Shown here one piece after another: positions 1-5,064 of a DNA stretch of 8,349 nt. The translations under genes and the position numbers were made by a program. This stretch comes from Limisphaerales bacterium. GTDB lineage: Bacteria; Verrucomicrobiota; Verrucomicrobiia; Limisphaerales; UBA11358. Every line of letters begins with the position of its first letter. The first letter of the stretch is position 1. Location of the stretch: the NCBI GenBank assembly GCA_003455565.1, contig DMQW01000304.1, positions 1-8,349 of the forward strand. Direction: 5' to 3'. The notes under the pieces are model-generated. The model saw only the letters and a list, made by a program, of their open reading frames with translations. It did no database searches and was not told the DNA's origin.

Positions 1-1
1 T

Positions 2-2560
2 CCACGGACATGGCAGGGCAGCTTCAACGTCACTCCGCTCACTGGTGCTGGCTATCAACTTATCCGCGTGGCGGGCGCGGTGGCGGCGGATGATCCTTGG
101 CTGGTCATCGGCGACGACGCCGGTCGTTTCCGTTTTCAAATCAACACTTCTGGCTCCGCGTCGTTGAACCTTCAGGCGTCGGGAGTCGAGGGCGAGGTGG
201 ATTTGTCCTGGGAGCAGGACGATTTTGAGTTGCTTGCCGGCTATAATCTCTATCGTTCGACCAACCCAACCAATGGTTTTGTTAAGATCAATGCCACCAT
301 CATCCCCGTCCAGCAGAAGTCCTACCGCGACACTCAAGTCCAACCGGGCCAGACGTATTATTACAAATTCACGGTCATCAAGACCGACCTGACCGAATCG
401 GATTTTTCCAATCTGGCGAGCGCCGCACCGCTTGACACGATTCCGCCAGTCATCACCCATACTCCGGTGACCAGCGCGCAACCGGGATTGCCGCTGACGA
501 TTTCTGCCAATGTCACCGATAACGTCTCCGTGAAAGGCGTGACGATCTTCTCCCGCGCCATGAACACGACGAATTACACGAGCCAAACCATGATCCTCAC
601 GACCGGTAATCTTTACGCCGCAACCATCGCAGGCTCGCTCCTGGTTGCGCCCGGAATCGAATATTACATCCAAGCCACCGACGGCATCAACGTGGTCAGT
701 TCCGGAAGGCCGGAAGCGCCTTATCCGGTCGTGGTGAACGATCAGCCGGTCATCACGGCAATCACTCCGACGCTCGGAACGGCTTCGGGAGGCACCGCCG
801 TGACCATTGGTGGCGCGAATTTCCAGGCTGGCGCCACGGTCAGCTTTGGCGGCTTGGCAGCCACGAATGTTGTCGTGGTCAGTTCCAGCCAGATCAATTG
901 CGTCACGCCGCCACATTTCCCTGCGACAGTGGACGTGACAGTTTCAAATTCCAACAATGGCAGCGGCACCGTTTTGAACGGCTACACGTTTCAGAGCGAT
1001 GTGGTGTCCTTGAGTCTGCCGGCCACGGGCGGAGCGCAACATAGCATTGTTTCCGTTCCCATCAACGTCGCCGACTTGAATGGCGCAGCGGCGGCGAGTC
1101 TGACGGTGACGTTTGATCCAACGGTCCTGCAAGCCAGCACCGCGCTACTGGGCAGTCTGACGCCCGGCTGGTATATCGCTGTGAATACAAATACTGCCGG
1201 GCAGATTCGGATTTCAATGGCGAGTTCCGGCCCGACTTCGAGCGGCTCAGGCGTTCTGGCATATTTGAATTTTGTCGTTGTCGGCGCGCCGGACAGCACC
1301 ACGGCTCTGACCGTTGCGAGCATTTCGATCAACGACGGCGCGGTTCAAGTGCAGGCGGCAAACGGCTCGTTCACGGTCAACCGTGTGTTTAATGTTGGCG
1401 GCACGGTGCGTTATTGGAGTGGCAGTGTTGGTGTGCCGGGCGTCACCGCCATGCTGCTGGGAAATACAACCTACAGTGGAACGAGTGGAACAAATGGTGT
1501 CTTTGCAGTGGCGGGAGCCGCAGCCGGGAATTATACGTTGAGCCTCTCAAAATCTGACGATGCGAACGGCATTTCCGCCTATGACGCTTCACTGGTCCTG
1601 CAGCATGATGCTGGACTGATAACCTTGACCGGTGCCGCTGCCATTGCCGCCGATGTCAACAAGTCGGGCCAGATCACTTCATTTGACGCTTACTACATTT
1701 TGCAAAAAGCAGTGGATGCCATCACGCTGCCGTTTCCTGGCGCAGGCAAAGTTTGGGATTTTGAGCCGAACAGCCGCACCGTGACAGGATTGACGAATGA
1801 TTTGAACGGGCAGGATTTCACGGCCATTTTGCTGGGCGACGTTTCGGGGAACTGGGCACCCGGTCAACTTGTCGGCATCCAGTCGTATGCTCCCGTGACC
1901 GTGGCGTTGAAAAAACTGGTCACTACGCTGCCGCCCGGCACAAACATCTGGCTGGTATTGAAATCACCTTCCGCCGCAGTTTACGGAATTGATTTAACGC
2001 TCGCTTACGATTCCGGGACAACACAAGTGCGGAACATCCAACCCGGCCCGCTAGGTGAAACGTTTGCGACGGCATTTAACACCAATCAATCGGGCGTCAT
2101 CAAGGTGGCCCTGGCCAGTGCGGTTCCGCTGCAAGGAATCGGCGGGATGATGATCTTTGACGTGGGTGGCAGTCCCGCTGCCTCAATGCAAATTTCCAGC
2201 ATCTCAATCAATGAAGGGTTGGTTGATGTGCAAATTGATCCGACCGGCGCGACATTCGATCTCGATAGCGATGGTGACGGGCAGTCCGACTGGCAGGAGA
2301 TCCAAGCGGGCACCGATCCAATGAATCCAAGCCAGTTCTTAAAAGCAATGAACGTGAATATGAATGGCGACGGAAGTAGAATCATTAACGTGTCGTCGGT
2401 GCCCGGCAAGACTTACCAATTACAGTTTAAAAATGCTTTGCCGGATGCATCTTGGCAAAATGTCGGCGGTCCAGTCACCGCAACAAGCGCAATCACACCG
2501 CTGCCCGATGCTGACATTCAAAATAACGCGCGATTCTATCGCGTCCAATTGGTAAAATGA
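2..2560 (+). CDS. Secreted multidomain protein (FN3, IPT/TIG, two cohesin-like, dockerin-like), 5' partial
   Basis: The reading frame is open from the left edge, so the GTG at base 68 is an internal valine and the true start lies outside. 852 residues are visible (numbered from base 2). Domain order: end of an upstream domain (1-50); fibronectin type III (about 51-144, with GYNLYRST and YYYKFTV); Ig/FN3-like strand module (about 145-247); IPT/TIG (248-331, ASGGTAVTIGG); cohesin-like (333-463); carboxypeptidase-regulatory-like beta module (about 466-545); dockerin-like calcium loop DVNKSGQITSFD (551-562) and a second half GDVSGNW (612-618); second cohesin-like domain (about 628-748); thrombospondin-3-like calcium repeat DSDGDGQSDWQE (755-766); C-terminal beta domain ending RFYRVQLVK. 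This C-terminal type is frequent on exported verrucomicrobial proteins. Probable role: extracellular or surface adhesion or substrate binding; any catalytic domain would lie upstream. Domain calls are by eye; the cohesin and dockerin calls are the least certain. Confidence 0.88.
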   Translation, partial: PRTWQGSFNVTPLTGAGYQLIRVAGAVAADDPWLVIGDDAGRFRFQINTSGSASLNLQASGVEGEVDLSWEQDDFELLAGYNLYRSTNPTNGFVKINATIIPVQQKSYRDTQVQPGQTYYYKFTVIKTDLTESDFSNLASAAPLDTIPPVITHTPVTSAQPGLPLTISANVTDNVSVKGVTIFSRAMNTTNYTSQTMILTTGNLYAATIAGSLLVAPGIEYYIQATDGINVVSSGRPEAPYPVVVNDQPVITAITPTLGTASGGTAVTIGGANFQAGATVSFGGLAATNVVVVSSSQINCVTPPHFPATVDVTVSNSNNGSGTVLNGYTFQSDVVSLSLPATGGAQHSIVSVPINVADLNGAAAASLTVTFDPTVLQASTALLGSLTPGWYIAVNTNTAGQIRISMASSGPTSSGSGVLAYLNFVVVGAPDSTTALTVASISINDGAVQVQAANGSFTVNRVFNVGGTVRYWSGSVGVPGVTAMLLGNTTYSGTSGTNGVFAVAGAAAGNYTLSLSKSDDANGISAYDASLVLQHDAGLITLTGAAAIAADVNKSGQITSFDAYYILQKAVDAITLPFPGAGKVWDFEPNSRTVTGLTNDLNGQDFTAILLGDVSGNWAPGQLVGIQSYAPVTVALKKLVTTLPPGTNIWLVLKSPSAAVYGIDLTLAYDSGTTQVRNIQPGPLGETFATAFNTNQSGVIKVALASAVPLQGIGGMMIFDVGGSPAASMQISSISINEGLVDVQIDPTGATFDLDSDGDGQSDWQEIQAGTDPMNPSQFLKAMNVNMNGDGSRIINVSSVPGKTYQLQFKNALPDASWQNVGGPVTATSAITPLPDADIQNNARFYRVQLVK

Positions 2561-2613
2561 GATGTGATTGGCCCCAAGATTCCGAAAGGGGTTAGTCCTG
2601 TATAGTTGCACCA

Positions 2614-3123
2614 TTACAATTGGGGCTGCGCCCGCCCCAGTTCCGGCTGGGATGGCAAATCTGGCATCGGCCCGGCCTCGATATGGCCGTTGGCATTTTT
2701 AATCAACCCGTCGTCGTGGGTGGTAATGCGCGCGGCTTTTCTCGCAAGCGCAGTTCCAATAATCTGAATGTCCGCCTTGATTTTGGCTTTCGTAAAATTG
2801 TCCGCCTTGAGTTGTTGAATGAGTGAAGGATTGCCTTCGGAATTTTTTCGCCAGATGCGGGCGGCATAAACGGCGGCCAGGGTGTCGAACGGAATGACCA
2901 TGAAACGCTTTTCCAAAGCTTTCAGCACCGCCGCCTCGCGTTCGTCAGGCACGTTCGCCAGAAATTCGCTCACCACCACGCTGGGAATGATGATCTGGTC
3001 TTTGCATTTGTCCAGATGCTCCAGATAGCGCGCGGCCTTTTCAATCATCGGCTCCTGTCCGGGCGTGGCTTCGCGCTTGACCGCCCAGATGAGAATTTGC
3101 GTATCCACGACGATCAGGCTCAT
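2614..3123 (-). CDS. PIN-domain ribonuclease, VapC-like toxin
   Basis: A 169-residue protein with the PIN fold acidic residues in order: D7 (IVVDTQILIW), E53 (VVVSEFLANV), D118 (IKADIQIIGTALA) and D137/D138 (ITTHDDGLIKNA). In the family these coordinate Mg2+/Mn2+ for single-strand RNA cleavage, usually of tRNA, rRNA or mRNA. It is longer than a typical VapC (about 130-140 residues) because of an extra linker (residues 93-113) and a proline-rich tail after about residue 145. The ATG start overlaps the stop of the upstream 261-codon gene as ATGA, which implies translational coupling and a two-gene operon in antitoxin-then-toxin order. No Shine-Dalgarno sequence is needed or seen. The tail overlaps a DNA segment that recurs imperfectly at 3962-4016. 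The PIN call is firm; toxin function is inferred from family and context. Confidence 0.88.
   Translation of the reverse strand: MSLIVVDTQILIWAVKREATPGQEPMIEKAARYLEHLDKCKDQIIIPSVVVSEFLANVPDEREAAVLKALEKRFMVIPFDTLAAVYAARIWRKNSEGNPSLIQQLKADNFTKAKIKADIQIIGTALARKAARITTHDDGLIKNANGHIEAGPMPDLPSQPELGRAQPQL
2621..2639. terminator. Possible hairpin at a convergent gene junction
   Basis: TGGGGC (2621-2626) pairs with GCCCCA (2634-2639) across a 7-base loop, giving a 6-bp GC-rich stem. It lies where the plus-strand gene (ends 2560) and the minus-strand PIN gene (ends 2614) converge, inside the last codons of the PIN gene. No T-run follows on either strand, so intrinsic termination is only a guess. The 53-base gap 2561-2613 holds nothing else I can support. 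Confidence 0.2.
2645..2699. repeat. Imperfect direct repeat, copy A (in 3' end of PIN gene)
   Basis: Aligns without gaps to 3962-4016 with about 44 of 55 bases identical, same orientation. It encodes the PIN protein tail around GHIEAGPMPDLP. With small gaps the similarity continues to about base 2730, including the codons for the THDDG motif. The two copies bracket the PIN/261-aa gene pair. Confidence 0.55.
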
Positions 3124-3905
3124 TTTTCATCCTCCTCGCGCAACCGGCGGACAAAGCCAGGAACATCTTTCACCGCATCGTAAGCGCCCTGCGCCGCATC
3201 ATTCAACGCATACGCCGCCGTCACCGCGCCGACAGCTTCATACGGTAGAATTTCATCCACCCGGAAATAGGCCAGCGAATGGTCTTTGGCATCCCACGTT
3301 GCCTGTCCGCGCAAACCGACCTCGTCGTAAAGATGAGTGCCCAATTCGATTGCGAGTTCCTCATTGAGCCGGCAGGAGACAACTTCGTGTTCGGAAAGTC
3401 TGACGCGCACTTTCGGGTCAACGCCACCAACGCGCTCCACCTTTCCGTAAATCACCGTCTCTCCTCGAATAAAATGTTCCTCCGGCAGATACTTTTCAAA
3501 GCCAACGTCCATTTCGGCCAATGGCTCGCGCGCGTCGGTGTCCCCGTTCCAAAATTGAGTGCAGCAATGATGCGTGGTGTTGAATTCCGCCAGCACCCGC
3601 AATCCGCGCAGCGATTTTGTGGGCAAGCCGCCAAAGGAGCGGTTGGAAATGCTGGTGGCAACTTCCTGGAACGCCGCGCCGACCACATCCGGGGAAGGCG
3701 AGGCAAACGAAAGACCCAGGCTCTTTTCTTCAATCTGCACCAAGCCGACGACAATTTCGTCAGGGTTCAAGGCGGGATTGCGTTGCAACGCGACACTGGC
3801 GATGGCCTCTTCCGCCGCAATGATCAACTCGGCCAGTTCGCGGGCAGGCACTACGTCCGGTTTGACGCCGCCGCCGGTGAACCGCAGTTGGAAAAGTCGT
3901 TTCAA
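3120..3905 (-). CDS. Unrecognised 261-aa protein, probable antitoxin partner of the PIN toxin
   Basis: I do not recognise a named family. The N-terminal part (1-75) is alpha/beta: a strand (LFQLRFTGGGV), a helix rich in Ala/Glu (ARELAELIIAAEEAIASVA), then strands (EIVVGLVQIEEKSLGLSFA). The middle (about 76-145) carries adjacent cysteines C113/C114. The C-terminal half (about 148-225) reads as a small beta barrel, with GETVIYGKVERVGG, PKVRVRLSEHEVVSCRL and EVGLRGQATWD, possibly OB-like. A charged helical tail follows (VPGFVRRLREEDEK). No helix-turn-helix, ribbon-helix-helix or AbrB motif is evident. The start is TTG at 3905; an in-frame stop at 3921-3923 leaves little room upstream, and no in-frame ATG precedes the first strand. 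Its stop overlaps the PIN start as ATGA. Position, coupling and order suggest it neutralises the PIN protein, but this is inference. Confidence 0.72.
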   Translation of the reverse strand: MKRLFQLRFTGGGVKPDVVPARELAELIIAAEEAIASVALQRNPALNPDEIVVGLVQIEEKSLGLSFASPSPDVVGAAFQEVATSISNRSFGGLPTKSLRGLRVLAEFNTTHHCCTQFWNGDTDAREPLAEMDVGFEKYLPEEHFIRGETVIYGKVERVGGVDPKVRVRLSEHEVVSCRLNEELAIELGTHLYDEVGLRGQATWDAKDHSLAYFRVDEILPYEAVGAVTAAYALNDAAQGAYDAVKDVPGFVRRLREEDEK

Positions 3906-3961
3906 GTTTGCACTGACAAATTAACAGGCAAATCCCGGCTGGCAAATGGATTTGATGGAGG

Positions 3962-4016
3962 GGCAGGGCTGGCCAATCCGGCCTCGGCCCGGCCTTGCGG
4001 TGGCCGCTGGCCTTTT
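3962..4016. repeat. Imperfect direct repeat, copy B (upstream of the 261-aa gene)
   Basis: About 80 percent identical to 2645-2699. Read on the minus strand it would give KASGHRKAGPRPDWP, matching the PIN tail KNANGHIEAGPMPDLP in the same frame. A shifted frame just upstream would give TRDDG, matching the PIN THDDG motif. No start or complete frame supports a gene here. It may be a remnant of a second PIN gene's 3' end or a dispersed repeat that also supplied the PIN tail. The rest of 3906-4061 shows only GGCC-rich sequence and no gene. Confidence 0.5.
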
Positions 4017-4061
4017 GCTCCGTCGTCGCGGGTTCTTGCGGACAGCCACCATGCGCCCGGT

Positions 4062-4173
4062 CGGAGCGCGGATTGTCCCCAATCCGCAGCGCGTGGCTAG
4101 TCAAGTGCGCCTGGAAAAATCAACGCGTTCATGTCTGGCGCAGCCGCTGCGAGTTGGGACAACTCGCGCTCCG
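4062..4173. repeat. Inverted pair of REP-like palindromes (REPIN/BIME-like element)
   Basis: The ends are a perfect 9-bp inverted repeat: CGGAGCGCG at 4062-4070 and CGCGCTCCG at 4165-4173. Each end carries a hairpin. On plus, GGAG (4063-4066) is followed by GCGGATTG-TCCC-CAATCCGC (4068-4087). On minus, GGAG (4172-4169) is followed by GCGAGTTG-TCC-CAACTCGC (4167-4149). The two arms differ in sequence but each keeps an 8-bp stem, so changes are compensatory. A GGAG or GTAG head plus a palindrome, in head-outward pairs, is the known layout of REP sequences mobilised by RAYT (TnpA-REP) transposases. No such transposase is encoded here. The element supplies the aberrant C-terminus of the adjacent DUF5615 frame. 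Confidence 0.65.
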
Positions 4174-4318
4174 GGATAAAATGTTTAACGACCTCCCTCA
4201 CCGCCTCATCCGGAGCGGACTCCAGCCGTTGCAATGTCACCGTCGAAACATCGTGTCCGGCGGTGGCGAGCATTTTCCGCCCGCGTTCGCCGAGATTTTC
4301 ATCCAGCTTGAGTTTCAC
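4097..4318 (-). pseudogene. Truncated DUF5615 PIN-like toxin
   Basis: The first 48 residues match the DUF5615 start: MKLKLDENLGERGRKML, with conserved D6, then AGHDVSTV and SAPDEAVREVV. Intact members have roughly 110-120 residues and a second acidic motif resembling LVTLDLDF. Here the frame enters the palindromic repeat at codon 49 (base 4174) and ends after 25 unrelated residues, for a total of 73. The second acidic motif is absent and I do not find it beyond the repeat, so the product is probably inactive. The start is GTG at 4318, overlapping the DUF433 stop as GTGA, the usual coupled layout of this antitoxin-toxin pair. The alternative is a short functional derivative, which I consider unlikely. 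Confidence 0.75.
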
Positions 4319-4572
4319 GCGTGCGCTACCAATGGAATGTCCACATACCGTTCCCGCGACATTTCCGAGCCGTAAGCGATGCAGGCCAGGATGTCCGCTT
4401 CCACCAGTCCGGGATAATCGTTCAGAATTTCCGCCATCGGTGCGCCCGCCGCGAGCAGGTCAAGAATGAGCGACACCCAGATGCGATGTCCCCGGATGCA
4501 TGGCTTGCCGCCGCACCACTCCGGGTCTATCCAAATGCGTTTCAACAATTCTTCGCGCGTCAGATGTTTCAT
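4315..4572 (-). CDS. DUF433 family antitoxin
   Basis: An 85-residue protein with the DUF433 signature: IWIDPEWCGGKPCIRGHRIWVSLIL is represented by the CGGKPCIRGHRI core (residues 20-31), followed by the helical LDLLAAGAPMAEILNDYPGL and VEADILACIAYGSE. Length is normal for the family. DUF433 proteins have a helix-turn-helix-like fold and are the predicted antitoxin partners of DUF5615 PIN-like proteins, normally autoregulating the operon. It overlaps the DUF5615 frame by 4 bases. With the toxin truncated, it is likely a free-standing antitoxin. ATG at 4572; no clear ribosome binding site. No promoter could be assigned in the 4573-4600 region. Confidence 0.88.
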   Translation of the reverse strand: MKHLTREELLKRIWIDPEWCGGKPCIRGHRIWVSLILDLLAAGAPMAEILNDYPGLVEADILACIAYGSEMSRERYVDIPLVAHA

Positions 4573-4593
4573 AATGTTGTTAATCTACCAGCA

Positions 4594-4698
4594 TCACACC
4601 GTTTTGACCACCTCCGCCTCGAATCCAAAAACATCCACCACGCGCACGCACACGCGGCGCGAACCGCTTTTCACCGGCAGGCCGGAGAGAACCGCCTG
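4594..4698 (-). pseudogene. 3' remnant of a gene, possibly a DNA methyltransferase C-terminus
   Basis: On the minus strand, 34 codons end at a TGA (4596-4594) and read protein-like: GSRRVCVRVVDVFGFEAEVV, then KTV and stop. The pattern basic-VxVRVVDVFG resembles the last strand of some adenine-specific (type III Mod-like) DNA methyltransferases, where a VIDIFGND-type motif ends the protein; this is recall, not a search. An in-frame stop at 4701-4699 closes it, just before a palindromic repeat starting at 4708, so the rest of the gene appears lost at the repeat. It could also be a chance open stretch. Confidence 0.35.
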
Positions 4699-4707
4699 TT
4701 AAAGAAA

Positions 4708-4783
4708 GTAGCAGCCGACGTGAGCAGGCTCTGAAAAATGATTTTTTCCAAGAGAATTTGAGCCTCGTTGCCTCGGCTGCCAC
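4708..4783. repeat. Inverted repeat with GTAG/GTGG heads, REP-pair-like
   Basis: The left arm 4708-4731 (GTAGCAGCCGACGTGAGCAG then GCTC) and the reverse complement of the right arm 4760-4783 (GTGGCAGCCGAGGCAACGAG then GCTC) agree at 18 of 24 positions. Heads face outward. The 28-base centre is AT-rich and contains AAAAAT-G-ATTTTT. I associate GCAGCCGA..AGGCTC arms with dispersed repeats in verrucomicrobial genomes, from memory. No coding frame crosses it convincingly. Confidence 0.55.
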
Positions 4784-4814
4784 CAAAGAAGATATTAAGC
4801 CAAAACGAATTTTG

Positions 4815-4837
4815 AGCGGACTGACTTCCGCTACTAC
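4815..4837 (-). repeat. Single GTAG-headed hairpin after the redox operon
   Basis: On the minus strand GTAG (4837-4834) is followed by T and the hairpin AGCGGA-AGTCAG-TCCGCT (4832-4815), a 6-bp stem with a 6-base loop. It sits directly after the last operon gene, whose TAG stop (4836-4834) is part of the head. No T-run follows, so it fits a solitary REP-like element that may protect the mRNA 3' end better than an intrinsic terminator. Confidence 0.5.
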
Positions 4838-5058
4838 GAAGACGGGGCGGCGGGTTTTTCCTGAAGGCGGCGGAGCTGGTTTTCCAACTGGGTCACGCGG
4901 CTGTTGAGGCGTTCCAGAATTTTTCGCATTTCGGCGGGAACGGCCACGCAGTCGTCGCAATGGTGGCGCGTGGCGGCGCTGCCTTTGACGGGATACTCAA
5001 ATTTTTTGCCGCAGGCGCGACAGGTGCGGAGGCGCTGGCTGGAAGAAATTTTTTCCAT
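4834..5058 (-). CDS. Small zinc-ribbon protein with C-terminal coiled coil
   Basis: A 74-residue protein. C13-x2-C16 and C34-x2-C37 form a four-cysteine zinc ribbon (TCRACGKKFEY and HHCDDCVAVP). Residues about 42-68 are a heptad-like helix (MRKILERLNSRVTQLENQLR) suggesting dimerisation. It starts with ATG 6 bases after the stop of the polyferredoxin gene, so it is the last member of the operon. No signal peptide is present, so it is cytoplasmic. The cysteines could also hold iron, but spacing and the surrounding basic and aromatic residues favour zinc. I know no assigned function; a regulatory or assembly role in the iron-sulfur module is possible from context only. Confidence 0.75.
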   Translation of the reverse strand: MEKISSSQRLRTCRACGKKFEYPVKGSAATRHHCDDCVAVPAEMRKILERLNSRVTQLENQLRRLQEKPAAPSS

Positions 5059-5064
5059 GGCAGT

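Noticed and set aside
68..70. GTG as the start of the first protein
   Set aside because: The same frame is open to base 2 and reads protein-like upstream (TWQGSFNVTPLTGAGYQLIR), so the gene continues past the window edge.
3279..4100. 273-codon open frame on the plus strand
   Set aside because: It lies opposite the 261-aa gene and runs through the repeat region; no recognisable domain, and the minus-strand gene is coupled to the PIN gene.
3760..4104. 114-codon frame on the minus strand
   Set aside because: It crosses the palindromic repeat and overlaps the start of the 261-aa gene in another frame; its only protein-like part is the PIN-tail echo already listed as a repeat.
4580..4960. 126-codon frame on the minus strand
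   Set aside because: It spans both GTAG-headed repeats and the end of the zinc-ribbon gene in a different frame; the sequence is repeat translation.
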